Below are positions 29,071 through 38,421 of a stretch of 64,000 nt of DNA, piece after piece (the stretch's first letter is position 1; each line of letters begins with the position of its first letter). Source of the stretch: Panacagrimonas sp052386745 (lineage in GTDB: Bacteria; Pseudomonadota; Gammaproteobacteria; Nevskiales; Nevskiaceae); NCBI GenBank assembly GCA_052386745.1, contig JBQTJW010000005.1, positions 148,800-212,799 of the forward strand, read 5' to 3'. The position numbers and the translations under genes are program-made. Under the pieces are notes generated by a model. It did not search any database. It was given only the letters and a program-made list of their open reading frames with translations, and was not told the origin of the DNA.

Positions 29071-30030
29071 TCAATCGCAGTCCAGGCCCGGCACCTGGTA
29101 GCACAGCAGCGAGGTCACGCGGACCCGCGGGCCGGATACCGGCAGCACCTCGTGCGGCACGATGCCGCCGAAGATCACCAGGGTCTGCAAGGGGCGCAAC
29201 TGGACCACGATGGCGTCGCGGTCTGGCGCCTGGCCAATGGCCGACAAGGGCTCGTGGCAGCGTCGGGGATACAGGCGCAGGGCGCCGCTGGCAGACTCCC
29301 CACCGTCGTCGCACAGGCAGGTGATGACCGAGACATCGCAGGTGCGAATGTCCCGGTGCAGGGCCAGAAAGTGTCCTGCCGCATACGCGCTGTAGGTGCC
29401 GCGCATCCCGGTCGGCCTCAGGTGCAGTCCGGTGATACGGCGCAGCGCCGCAGCCATCCAGGGCGCGTGATAGACGGCGTCCTGTGCTGCGCCTCCGGCC
29501 GCGGAGTAGAGCCGCCGCGGCGGGCTCGCATCGTCGTGAGGTCCGGAATCTGCTTGCTCCAGTTCGTCCAGGCTCGCGCCGTTTAGACCCTGCCGCGCCT
29601 CGTCCAGCAGCCGCGCGCCGAGCGCCGGGTCCACCATCCCCTGGTAGACGTCGTAGCCGCCGCGCTTCGATTCGAGAAACGTGGCGGTGTCCTCAACGCC
29701 CTGGGACTTCAACACCGGGCGCTCGTCGGTGGAGATGCGGGTGTTGAACGCGGCCTCGAACTGGGCCTGGGTTCCTGCGATGTTGATGCTCGTCGCCGAC
29801 ACCTGCAGAACCTCGAATCCTGCCTCGCGCAGACGGCTTATCGAGCGGCTGATGAGATCGGACTCCGAGCAGAATCCCTCCACGTTGTGCTCGGTGATCT
29901 GTTCCTGACCTGCAAACAGTGAGACCCCGCCCTGTGAATGCGGCGATGCCTGGGCGTAGATGCGCTGCGGCATTCCGCCCTTGACCGGTGGCCGGGCGCC
30001 ACCCGGCGCTTTTGATTTCTTTGTCGCCAT
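29071..30030 (-). CDS. 2OG-Fe(II) oxygenase with N-terminal S53 propeptide-like domain
   Basis: 319-residue protein. The C-terminal part (about 175-319) looks like a 2-oxoglutarate/Fe(II) oxygenase: H225-R-D227 in FLALHRDIRT, H293 in IVPHEVLPV, and R302/R304 in GPRVRVTSLL. The N-terminal part (about 45-105) resembles the pro-domain of S53 (kumamolisin/sedolisin) peptidases: SISRLREAGFEVLQVSATS followed by INIAGTQAQFEAAFNTRI. No peptidase domain is present. The ATG at 30030 has a strong upstream GAGAAGGA; an upstream in-frame start adds unconserved residues. There is no signal peptide. The gene is isolated; substrate is unknown. The oxygenase assignment is fairly safe, the N-terminal one moderate. 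Confidence 0.7.
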   Translation of the reverse strand: MATKKSKAPGGARPPVKGGMPQRIYAQASPHSQGGVSLFAGQEQITEHNVEGFCSESDLISRSISRLREAGFEVLQVSATSINIAGTQAQFEAAFNTRISTDERPVLKSQGVEDTATFLESKRGGYDVYQGMVDPALGARLLDEARQGLNGASLDELEQADSGPHDDASPPRRLYSAAGGAAQDAVYHAPWMAAALRRITGLHLRPTGMRGTYSAYAAGHFLALHRDIRTCDVSVITCLCDDGGESASGALRLYPRRCHEPLSAIGQAPDRDAIVVQLRPLQTLVIFGGIVPHEVLPVSGPRVRVTSLLCYQVPGLDCD

Positions 30031-30225
30031 GTTCCTTCTCCTTGATCGACCAGCTGCGTGGGTACGGCCGGCGGGAAATCCGTCGGCCGGGATCAGCCCG
30101 GCTGAACGGGCGTGACGGACACGCTGTTCAGGAGGCCTGTCAATCAAGACGCAATGCGTCGAAAAATCCGGTCATGCGATGCAGGCAGCAGCGGAAGGTG
30201 AACGGGTGGCGGGTTGCGGATTCGA

Positions 30226-31383
30226 TCAGTACCCGAGCTGGCGCGAGGCAAGGTCCTTCATGATTTCCGTGGCACCGCCGCCGATGGACAGCACCTTGGT
30301 CTCGCGGAAGATGCGCTCCACCTTGGCACCGCGCAGGTAGCCGGCGCCGCCGAAAATCTGCACCGCCTCGCCGGCAATGTCTTCCAGCGCGCCGGTGGCG
30401 AGGTTCTTCAGCAGGCAGATTTCCGCCACCGGCAGATGGCCGGCGCGCACCTGCCAGCACAGCAGGTCGAGCTGCGCCTTGATCGCGTCGAGCTGCATCT
30501 TCATGTCCACCAGCTTGTGGCGGATCACCTGGCGCGCCGCCAGCGGCTGGCCAAAGGTCTGGCGTTCGCGCGCGTAGGCCAGCGCCTCCTCGTAGCACAC
30601 CTGGCCGAAGCCCCAGGCCTGCGCGGCCAGCATCAGGCGCTCGTTGTTGAAGTTCTGCATGATCGCCTTGAAGCCGCGATGCTCCTCGCCGATGCGGTTG
30701 GCCAACGGCACGCGGCAGTCCTCGAAGTACAGCGTGGCGGTGTCCGAGCACAGCCAGCCCATCTTGTGCAGCGGCGTGCGCGTGAAGCCCGGCGTGCCGG
30801 CCTCCACCACCAGCAGCGACACGCCGCCCATGCCCGTGCCGCCGGTGCGCACCGCCACCGTGATGCAGTCGGCGCGCATGCCGCAGGTGATGAAGGTCTT
30901 GGCGCCGTTGACCACGTAGTGATCGCCGTCGCGCCGCGCGGTCGTGCGCAGGCTGGCCACGTCCGAGCCGCCGCCGGGCTCGGTGATGGCCAGCGCCGCG
31001 ATCTTGCGGCCCTCCAGCACCGGCCGCAGCCAGCGCTCTTTTTGCTCCGCGCTGCCGTGCGCGGCGATCGGCGGACTGCCGATGCGGTGGCTGACCAGGC
31101 TGGCGAGCAGGCCGCCCGAACCGGCGCGCGCCAGTTCCTCGGCCATGATCGACTGGTAGAACGGATCCTCGTCGCCGCTGCCACCGTATTCCTCGGGGAA
31201 GCCGATGCCCAGCACGCCGGCCTCCGCGGCCTTGAGCTGCAAGGCGCGCGGCAGTTCGCCGGCCTGCTCCCAGGCCTCGATGTGCGGCTCGCACTCCTTC
31301 TGCACGAAGCGCCGCAGCTGGCTGCGGTAGGCCTCGTGGTCGGCGGTGAGGAAGGGGTGGGGTGCGGATTGGAGCAGGCTCAT
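30226..31383 (-). CDS. Acyl-CoA dehydrogenase
   Basis: 385-residue FAD-dependent acyl-CoA dehydrogenase oxidising acyl-CoA to the 2,3-enoyl-CoA. Signatures are ALAITEPGGGSDVASL, GAKTFITCGMRADCI, RQTFGQPLAARQVIRHKLVDM and the C-terminal QIFGGAGYLRGAKVERIFRETK. The ATG at 31383 (MSLLQSAPHPFLTADH) is chosen; the frame is open far upstream but into unconserved sequence. It is divergent from mrcB (167 bp between starts), and the 195-bp region 30031-30225 upstream of the oxygenase and downstream of this gene has no gene. Confidence 0.93.
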   Translation of the reverse strand: MSLLQSAPHPFLTADHEAYRSQLRRFVQKECEPHIEAWEQAGELPRALQLKAAEAGVLGIGFPEEYGGSGDEDPFYQSIMAEELARAGSGGLLASLVSHRIGSPPIAAHGSAEQKERWLRPVLEGRKIAALAITEPGGGSDVASLRTTARRDGDHYVVNGAKTFITCGMRADCITVAVRTGGTGMGGVSLLVVEAGTPGFTRTPLHKMGWLCSDTATLYFEDCRVPLANRIGEEHRGFKAIMQNFNNERLMLAAQAWGFGQVCYEEALAYARERQTFGQPLAARQVIRHKLVDMKMQLDAIKAQLDLLCWQVRAGHLPVAEICLLKNLATGALEDIAGEAVQIFGGAGYLRGAKVERIFRETKVLSIGGGATEIMKDLASRQLGY

Positions 31384-31550
31384 GGGAAATTCGTGGTAGG
31401 TGGCGAGCGGGGGAAAATTCTGCACTTTCACGGGCATGAGCCGCGACACCACGCCCGGTCGGTCGGTGCCCGTCGCGGCTGGGCAGCGAGCGCGCCAGGA
31501 ACCCGGGTCAGCCCACGGGCTTCGAGCTGCCGGTATCATCGCCCGTTCAA

Positions 31551-33863
31551 ATGGCGCTTTCCTTCTCTTCAACCGTCCGGCGCGTACTCTGGGTACTGCT
31601 CGCGGCATCCGTCGTGGCGATCAGCGCCGCCGGCCTCGCTCTTTCGGGCTACATGGTCCGCCTCGACGAGGAAATCCGCACCCGCTTCGCCGGCAGCCGC
31701 TGGGCCCTGCCGGCGCAGGTCTACGCCGCGCCGCTGGAGCTGTATCCCGGCCGCACCATTGACGAGGGCGACTTCCGCCATGAGCTGGACCGCCTCGGCT
31801 ACCGCACGAGCCCGGTGCTGTCGGGGCCGGGCACCTTCGTCGTTGGCAAGAACCGCGTCGATATCGCGGTGCGCGACTTCCAGTTCTGGGACGGCCCGCA
31901 GCCGTCCCTGCAGCTGGCGGTCAAGCTGGACGACAAGGGCATCGCCGAGATCACCGACCTGGAAGCCGGCGCGCCGCGCGACATCGTGCGCCTGGACCCC
32001 ATGCTCATCGGCAGCATCTACCCGCAGCAGCAGGGCGAGGACCGCGTGCTGGTGCGGCTGGACGATGTGCCGGTGCTGATGCGCGAGGGGCTGATTGCCG
32101 TCGAGGACCGCCGCTTCCGCGAGCACTTCGGCATCAGCCTGCGCGGCATCTTCCGCGCGGCCTTTGCCAACCTGCAGGCCGGGCACGTGGTGCAGGGCGC
32201 GTCCACCATCACCCAGCAGCTGGTGAAGAATTTCTTCCTGACCAACCAGCGCGACTGGCGCCGCAAGGGCAAGGAAGTGCTGATGGCGCTGCTGCTGGAG
32301 TCGCACTACACCAAGGACGAGATCCTGGAGGCCTACCTCAACGAGATCCATCTCGGCCAGGAAGGCGACCGCGCCGTGCACGGCTTCGGCCTGGCCAGCC
32401 GGTTCTATTTCAACAAGCCGGTGAACGAGCTGCGCGTGCACGAGATCGCGCTGCTGGTGGGCATCGTCAAGGGTTCCTCGCAGTACAACCCGCGGCGCAA
32501 TCCCAAGACCGCGCTGGCGCGGCGCGACCTGGTGCTGAAAGTGTTCCGCGACGAGGGCCTGATCGGCGAGGCGGAGTACACCGCCGCCCTGGCAGAGCCG
32601 CTGGGCGTGGCCGGAGGCACCGGGGGCACGGTGGCGCGCTACCCCGCGTTCGTGGACCTGGTGAAGCGCCAGATCCAGGGCCAGTACAAGGAAACCGATC
32701 TCACCAACGAGGGGCTGCGCATCTTCACCACGCTCGATCCGCGCGCCCAGGAAGTGCTGGAGCGCGACCTGGCCGAGGGCATTGCCAAGCTGGAAACCGG
32801 CCGCAAGCTCAAGGCCGGCACCCTGGAGACGGCGGGCGTGGTCACCACCGTGGACGGCGGCGAAGTGCTGGCGGTGGTGGGTGGGCGCGAGTTCCGCTTT
32901 GCCGGCTTCAACCGCGCGCTGGATTCGCGCCGGTCCATCGGTTCGCTGGCCAAGCCCTTCGTGTTTCTCACCGCGCTGCTCCAGCCTGACCGCTACAACC
33001 TGCACTCCATCATCGACGACGAACCCATCGAGATGAAGCTGCCCAATCGCCAGACCTGGGCGCCGCAGAACTACGACAAGAAGCTGCACGGCCCGCAGCC
33101 GCTGTACATGGCGCTGGCGCAGTCCTACAACCTGCCCACGGTGCGCGCCGGCCTGGAAGTGGGCGCCGACCGCGTGCTGGAAACCATGCGTTCCACCGGC
33201 TACAGCGGTGACGCGCAGGCCCTGCCGAGCGTGTTCCTGGGTGCGGTGGACATCTCCCCGCTGGACGTGGCGCAGATGTACGGCACGCTGGCCGCGGCCG
33301 GCTACAAGAGCCGGCTGTCCGCCATCCGCAGCGTGACCACCAAGGACGGCAACCCGCTCAACCGCTACCCGCTCAAGGTCAGCCAGAGCCTGCCAGAGGG
33401 CCCCACCTACCTCATCAACTGGGCGCTGACCAAGGTCATCGAACTGGGCACCGCGCGCTCGGCGCTGTCGGTGTTGCAGCCCGGCACCGTGCTCGCCGGC
33501 AAGACCGGCACCACGGACGATCTGCGTGACTCCTGGTTCGCCGGCTTCGGCGCCGACCGCGTGGCCGTGGTCTGGATGGGGCGCGACGACTACAAGCCCA
33601 TGGGTTTCACCGGGTCGTCCGGCGCCCTGGTGCTGTGGTCGCGGCTGATGCGCGACCTGGACGCGCGCGGGCTCGACCTGGTGCCGCCGCCGGACGTGGA
33701 GGAGCAGCTCACCGACACCTTCACCGGCCTCAAGGCCGACGAGGGCTGCCAGAGCACCATCTTGCTACCCTACCTGAGCGGACACGCGCCGGCCGACTAC
33801 GCGCCGTGCGCGAAGGCCGCGGCGCAGACGCCGCTCGACTGGCTGCGGGAGATCTTCCAATGA
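31551..33863 (+). CDS. mrcB: Bifunctional penicillin-binding protein 1B
   Basis: 770-residue class A PBP that polymerises and crosslinks peptidoglycan. Order: short cytoplasmic N-terminus, membrane anchor (~10-34), UB2H regulatory domain (~65-140), glycosyltransferase (~165-335; catalytic E185 in AVEDRRFREHFG, GASTITQQLVKN), and transpeptidase (~400-740; S465-L-A-K468, S525-Y-N527, K651-T-G-T). All catalytic residues are intact. The UB2H domain is the docking site for lipoprotein activators in other species. The stop overlaps the start of a TPR lipoprotein gene by ATGA, which supports such a partnership. Confidence 0.96.
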   Translation: MALSFSSTVRRVLWVLLAASVVAISAAGLALSGYMVRLDEEIRTRFAGSRWALPAQVYAAPLELYPGRTIDEGDFRHELDRLGYRTSPVLSGPGTFVVGKNRVDIAVRDFQFWDGPQPSLQLAVKLDDKGIAEITDLEAGAPRDIVRLDPMLIGSIYPQQQGEDRVLVRLDDVPVLMREGLIAVEDRRFREHFGISLRGIFRAAFANLQAGHVVQGASTITQQLVKNFFLTNQRDWRRKGKEVLMALLLESHYTKDEILEAYLNEIHLGQEGDRAVHGFGLASRFYFNKPVNELRVHEIALLVGIVKGSSQYNPRRNPKTALARRDLVLKVFRDEGLIGEAEYTAALAEPLGVAGGTGGTVARYPAFVDLVKRQIQGQYKETDLTNEGLRIFTTLDPRAQEVLERDLAEGIAKLETGRKLKAGTLETAGVVTTVDGGEVLAVVGGREFRFAGFNRALDSRRSIGSLAKPFVFLTALLQPDRYNLHSIIDDEPIEMKLPNRQTWAPQNYDKKLHGPQPLYMALAQSYNLPTVRAGLEVGADRVLETMRSTGYSGDAQALPSVFLGAVDISPLDVAQMYGTLAAAGYKSRLSAIRSVTTKDGNPLNRYPLKVSQSLPEGPTYLINWALTKVIELGTARSALSVLQPGTVLAGKTGTTDDLRDSWFAGFGADRVAVVWMGRDDYKPMGFTGSSGALVLWSRLMRDLDARGLDLVPPPDVEEQLTDTFTGLKADEGCQSTILLPYLSGHAPADYAPCAKAAAQTPLDWLREIFQ

Positions 33864-34456
33864 ACCTCAAGATTTGCATCTGCTGCGCGGCTCTCGTGCT
33901 CAGCGCCTGCGCGTCCTCGACCGGCCGGCGCGAGAGCGGCTGGCCCTACCCGCAGACGCCCGCGCCCAGTGCGCCCCCGGCCGCCCCTGTTCCGGCCACG
34001 CCGCCGCCGGCCGCACCGGGCACGGCACCCGCGCCCAGTGCGCCGGTGCCCATCGAGCAGCCGCTGCCGGCCATGCAGAACTTCCCCAAGACCGCCGACC
34101 AGATCAGCGCCCAGGCGGTGCTGTCGCTGATGCGCCAGTCCGACGAGGCGCGCGCGCAGGGGCACCTGGATCTGGCCGCCGCCAACCTCGAACGCGCCCA
34201 GCGCATCGAGCCGCGCAATTACTTCGTGTGGTCGGCGCTGGCGCGCGTCTACCTGGAGCAGGAGCAGTACGACCAGGCGGTGGCGGTGGCCTCGCGCGCC
34301 AATGCGCTGGCGCGCGGCAACGTCTACGTGGAAGTCGAGAACTGGAAGATCATCGGCGCCGCGCGCCAGGCCCAGGGCGACTCTGTGGGCGCGCTGCAGG
34401 CGCAGTCGCGGGTCGAGGAAATCGAGCGCGAGCTGGCCGCGGCCGGCGGCGGTTGA
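33860..34456 (+). CDS. TPR lipoprotein, LpoP-like PBP1b activator candidate
   Basis: 198-residue outer-membrane-type lipoprotein: signal peptide with lipobox LSAC (Cys17), then a long Pro/Ala-rich spacer (~30-75) suited to crossing the periplasm, then helical TPR-type repeats (~90-190: AQGHLDLAAANLERAQRIEPRN, LARVYLEQEQYDQAVAVASRAN). The start overlaps the mrcB stop by ATGA. Pseudomonas LpoP, which activates PBP1b, has this architecture and gene position. The same role is inferred here from architecture and neighbourhood, not proven. Confidence 0.8.
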   Translation: MNLKICICCAALVLSACASSTGRRESGWPYPQTPAPSAPPAAPVPATPPPAAPGTAPAPSAPVPIEQPLPAMQNFPKTADQISAQAVLSLMRQSDEARAQGHLDLAAANLERAQRIEPRNYFVWSALARVYLEQEQYDQAVAVASRANALARGNVYVEVENWKIIGAARQAQGDSVGALQAQSRVEEIERELAAAGGG

Positions 34457-34531
34457 GGCGGTGAATCCGCGGTGGACGGGCCGGGCCATTCGTCCGCTGC
34501 GGCGCGGCTGAAGGCACCGGCCGCGCCTCGC

Positions 34532-36448
34532 ATGATCGAGGACTGGTTCGGCCCCGACGGGCCGCTCGCGCGCGGCATTCCGGGCTTTCGCCCGCGTCCG
34601 GCGCAGGCCGAGATGGCGGCGGAAGTGGCCGAGGCCTTCGAGCATTCCGACCTGCGCCTGATCGAGGCCGGCACCGGCACCGGCAAGACCTTCGCGTACC
34701 TGGTGCCCGCGCTCGTCGCCGGCAAGCGCGTGATCGTCTCCACCGGCACCAAGAACCTGCAGGACCAGCTGTTCGAACGCGACCTGCCGCGCCTGCTGGC
34801 GGCGCTGCGCGTGCCGGCGCGCACCGCCATGCTCAAGGGCCGCAGCAACTACCTGTGCCTGTACCGGATGAAGCGGGCGGGGCAGGAGAACGCGCACGGT
34901 CGCGCGAATCCTGACGAACGCTTGGCGCAGGTGGAACGCTGGTCGCGCTTCACCGATCGCGGCGAGGTGTCCGAACTCGGGCGCGTAGTGGAAGACGAGC
35001 GGCTGCGTTTCCAGATCACCTCCACCGCCGACAACTGCCTGGGCGCCAAGTGCGCGGATATTTCCAGCTGCTTCGTGGTGAAAAGCCGCCGCGCGGCGAT
35101 GGGTGCGGACCTGGTGGTGGTCAATCACCACGTGCTGCTGTCCGACGTGCTGCTCAAGGAAGAAGGCTTCGGCGAGATCCTGCCGGGCGCCGATGCGGTG
35201 ATCGTGGACGAGGCGCACCAGCTGCCCGAGCTGGCCGGCCAGTTCTTCGGTACGCGCGTGTCCAGCCGCCAGCTGCGCGACCTGGCCGACGACGCGCTGA
35301 AAGCCGCCTTCGAGCAGGCCGACATCCCCGCCGTCAACGCCGCCGCCAGCGCCATGGCCAGCCCGGTGATCGCGCTGGAAGCGCGGCTCGCCGCGCTCGG
35401 CGGGCGCCTGGGCTGCGAGGAATTTCTGGTGGCGCGCGATGCCGGCCCCACCCTGGACGCGGTGGCACAGGCGCTGGACGCGCTGGCGCAGGAACTCGAC
35501 GCCTGCCGCGAACGCAGCGCCGCGCTCGATGCCCTGGCCGGCCGCGCCGCCCAGCTCGGCGCGCGGCTCGCGCTGTGCATCCTGGGCGCGGACGGGGTGG
35601 GTGCGGCGGACGACGAGCAGGTGCGCTGGGTGGAGCCGCAGGGCCGCGGCGGATCGCTGCACGCCACGCCCATCGACCTCGGCCAGGGGTTTGGCCGCGT
35701 GTTCTCCGCGCATCCCGGCGCCTGGGTGCTGACCTCGGCCACGCTCTCGGCTGGTGGCGACTTCGGCCATTTCCGACGCCAGATCGGCATGCCGGCGGCG
35801 CCCGCGCTGGCGCTGGAAAGCCCCTTCGACTACGCGCGCCAGGCCCGCCTGCACCTGCCGGAAAACCTGCCCGAGACCCAGGCGCCGGACTACGCGCTGC
35901 GCGTTGCCGAGGTCAGCATCCCGCTGATCGAGGCCAGCGGCGGCGGCGCCTTCGTGCTGTGCACCAGCCACCGCGCCCTGCGCATCGTGGCCGAACACCT
36001 GCGCACGCGCGTGGCCTTCCCCTTGTTCGTGCAGGGCGACGACGACCGCAGCCGCCTGGTGGAGAACTTCGCGCAGGCCGGCAACGGCGTGCTGGTGGGC
36101 ACCCAGAGTTTCTGGGAGGGCGTGGACGTGAAGGGCCGCGCGCTGCGCCTGGTCATCATCGACAAGCTGCCGTTCACCGCGCCCGGCGACCCGGTGTACG
36201 ACGCGCGCCTGGACGCGCTGCGCCGGCGTGGCGGCAATCCGTTTGTCGACGTGCAGCTGCCGGAGGCCATCGTCAGCCTGCGCCAGGGCGCTGGCCGCCT
36301 GATCCGCGACGAGACCGACCGCGGCCTGCTGGTGCTGTGCGATCCGCGCCTGCGCAGCAAGGGCTACGGCCGCAAGGTGCTGGCCGCCCTGCCACAGATG
36401 CCGCGGGTGGACGCGGCAGAGGCGGCGGCGTGGCTCCGGTCGCTGTAG
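34532..36448 (+). CDS. yoaA: ATP-dependent helicase, YoaA/DinG family
   Basis: 638-residue XPD-like superfamily 2 5'-3' DNA helicase involved in DNA damage tolerance. Walker A is EAGTGTGKTFAYLVP (~45-58). The four iron-sulfur cysteines are visible as C109, C169, C174 and C180. The DEAH box is VIVDEAHQL at ~226, and C-terminal motifs include GTQSFWEGVDVKG and SLRQGAGRLIRDETDRG. The ATG at 34532 gives MIEDWFGPDGPLARGIPGFRPR, matching YoaA N-termini; an upstream GTG (34472) would add 20 unconserved residues. It lies 75 bp after the LpoP-like gene. Confidence 0.9.
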   Translation: MIEDWFGPDGPLARGIPGFRPRPAQAEMAAEVAEAFEHSDLRLIEAGTGTGKTFAYLVPALVAGKRVIVSTGTKNLQDQLFERDLPRLLAALRVPARTAMLKGRSNYLCLYRMKRAGQENAHGRANPDERLAQVERWSRFTDRGEVSELGRVVEDERLRFQITSTADNCLGAKCADISSCFVVKSRRAAMGADLVVVNHHVLLSDVLLKEEGFGEILPGADAVIVDEAHQLPELAGQFFGTRVSSRQLRDLADDALKAAFEQADIPAVNAAASAMASPVIALEARLAALGGRLGCEEFLVARDAGPTLDAVAQALDALAQELDACRERSAALDALAGRAAQLGARLALCILGADGVGAADDEQVRWVEPQGRGGSLHATPIDLGQGFGRVFSAHPGAWVLTSATLSAGGDFGHFRRQIGMPAAPALALESPFDYARQARLHLPENLPETQAPDYALRVAEVSIPLIEASGGGAFVLCTSHRALRIVAEHLRTRVAFPLFVQGDDDRSRLVENFAQAGNGVLVGTQSFWEGVDVKGRALRLVIIDKLPFTAPGDPVYDARLDALRRRGGNPFVDVQLPEAIVSLRQGAGRLIRDETDRGLLVLCDPRLRSKGYGRKVLAALPQMPRVDAAEAAAWLRSL

Positions 36449-36475
36449 GCCGGTTGCCGCCGGGAACCCTGGCCG

Positions 36476-38263
36476 CTAGAAATTCGCTTCGTCCAGCTCC
36501 ATCAGCGGGCTGCTGCCGGCGCGCACCTGCGCCATCAGGGCCGCGGTTTCGGGGTAGAGCTTGGCAAAATAGAAGCGCGCGGTGGTGAGCTTGGACCTGT
36601 AGAACGGGTCGCCGGAATCCACCTTCTTCATCGCCACGCCCGCGGCGTAGGTCCAGGAAAATGAATACACCAGGTGCCCGACCAAGCGCAGGTAGGGCAC
36701 CGCCGCGGCGCCGACCTCGTCCGGGTTCTTCATGGCCTTGCCGCCTACTTCCATGGTGACTTTCTGCACCTCGGCCGAGAGCCTGGCCAGTGGATCGGTG
36801 AATTCCTTCATGGCCGGGTTGTCGGCGTGGCTCTTGACGAGGTCGGCGATGATCTTGCCGAACTTCATCAGCTTGGCGCCCATGTCGCCCAGCACCTTGC
36901 GGCCGAGCAGGTCCAGCGCCTGGATGGTGTTGGTGCCCTCGTAGATCATGTTGATGCGCGCGTCGCGCACGTGCTGTTCCAGGCCCCACTCGGTGATGTA
37001 GCCGTGCCCGCCGAGCACCTGCATGGCCAGCGTGGTGGACTCGTAGCCGTTGTCGGTGATGAAGCCCTTCACCACCGGCGTGAGCAGGGCCACCATGTCG
37101 GCGTTCTCCTTGCGCGTCTTCTCGTCCGGGTGCTTGTGCTCGCGATCGATGGCCAGGCCCGCCCAGTAGGTGAAGGTGCGCGCCGCCTCCACGTAGGCCT
37201 TCTGCGTGAGCAGCATGCGGCGCACGTCCGGGTGGACGATGATCGGGTCCGCCGCCTTGTCCCTGGCCTTGGGCCCGGTCAGCGAGCGACTCTGCAGCCG
37301 GTCCTTCGCGTAGGCCAGCGAGTTCTGGTAGGCCACCTCGGCCAGGCCCAGGGACTGCATGCCCACGCCCAGGCGCGCGGAATTCATCATCACGAACATG
37401 GCGTTGAGCCCTTTGTTGGGCGCGCCCACCAGGGTGCCGCGGGCACCGTCAAAGTTCATGACGCAGGTGGCGTTGCCGTGGATGCCCATCTTGTGCTCGA
37501 TGGAGCCGCACTTGAAGGCATTGCGCTCGCCCGGCTCGCCGTTGGCGTCCGGCAGGAACTTGGGCACGATGAACAGCGAGATGCCCTTGGTGCCCGGCGG
37601 CGCATCCGGCAGGCGCGCCAGGACGAGGTGGATGATGTTCTTCGACAGGTCGTGCTCGCCGGCCGAGATGAAGATCTTGGTGCCGGTGATCGAGTACGTG
37701 CCGTCACCATTGGGCTCGGCCCGGGTCTTGAGGATGCCCAGGTCGGTGCCGGCATGGGCCTCGGTGAGGCACATGGTGCCGGTCCATTCGCCCGAGACCA
37801 GCTTGGTCAGGTAGACCTTCTTCTGTTCCGGCGTGCCGAAGGCGCGCAGTGCGTTGTAGGCGCCGTGGCTCAGGCCGGGGTACATGGCCCAGGCCTGGTT
37901 GGCCGAATTCATCATCTCGTTGAAGGCGCTGTGGATGACGTGCGGCAGGCCCTGGCCGCCGAACTCCGGGTCCATGCCCAGCGCGCCCCAGCCGCCTTCC
38001 ACGAACCGCTGGTAGGCCTCCCTGAACCCGGCCGGCGCCTTCACCACGCCGTCACCCACGTAGGTGCAGCCCTCACGGTCGCCCGACTGGTTGAGCGGGA
38101 ACAGCACCTCGGCGCAGAACCGGCCGCCTTCGTCGAGGATGGAGTCGATGGTTTCCACGTCGATGTCCGCGTGCGCGGGCAGCTTGCGCAGCGCCGTTTC
38201 CACGTTGAGCAGCTCGTGCAGGACAAACTTCATGTCCCGCAGCGGGGGGGTGTAGGTCGGCAT
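36476..38263 (-). CDS. Long-form acyl-CoA dehydrogenase (DmdC/FadE-like)
   Basis: 595-residue acyl-CoA dehydrogenase of the long form that carries a C-terminal extension, including DmdC-type (3-methylmercaptopropionyl-CoA) and related enzymes. Hallmarks are CLTEAHAGTDLGILKT, GTKIFISAGEHDLS, NMIYEGTNTIQALDLLGRK and a C-terminal domain with GAAAVPYLRLVGHLVYSF. It starts MPTYTPPLRDMKFVLHELL, as in homologues; ATG 38263 is used. It converges with yoaA (27 bp between stops). Precise substrate cannot be inferred; in gammaproteobacteria such genes usually serve medium/long-chain fatty acid oxidation. Confidence 0.9.
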   Translation of the reverse strand: MPTYTPPLRDMKFVLHELLNVETALRKLPAHADIDVETIDSILDEGGRFCAEVLFPLNQSGDREGCTYVGDGVVKAPAGFREAYQRFVEGGWGALGMDPEFGGQGLPHVIHSAFNEMMNSANQAWAMYPGLSHGAYNALRAFGTPEQKKVYLTKLVSGEWTGTMCLTEAHAGTDLGILKTRAEPNGDGTYSITGTKIFISAGEHDLSKNIIHLVLARLPDAPPGTKGISLFIVPKFLPDANGEPGERNAFKCGSIEHKMGIHGNATCVMNFDGARGTLVGAPNKGLNAMFVMMNSARLGVGMQSLGLAEVAYQNSLAYAKDRLQSRSLTGPKARDKAADPIIVHPDVRRMLLTQKAYVEAARTFTYWAGLAIDREHKHPDEKTRKENADMVALLTPVVKGFITDNGYESTTLAMQVLGGHGYITEWGLEQHVRDARINMIYEGTNTIQALDLLGRKVLGDMGAKLMKFGKIIADLVKSHADNPAMKEFTDPLARLSAEVQKVTMEVGGKAMKNPDEVGAAAVPYLRLVGHLVYSFSWTYAAGVAMKKVDSGDPFYRSKLTTARFYFAKLYPETAALMAQVRAGSSPLMELDEANF

Positions 38264-38421
38264 GAAAACGCTCCGGAAAGTCGGGGAAAAGTGATTCGCC
38301 GTACTCTACCGCAGGCCCCTGCGACGGCCTTGGCCCGGGCGCCCGCGCGCCGCCGCCCTCGGGGCCAGTGGCGTGACGCCCTTCACAGAACCCTCGCGAA
38401 ACCCTTTTCCCACCACGACGA

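Noticed and set aside
29071..30030. S53 (sedolisin) peptidase
   Set aside because: Only a propeptide-like segment is present; the catalytic Ser/Glu/Asp domain is missing and the C-terminal half is an oxygenase.
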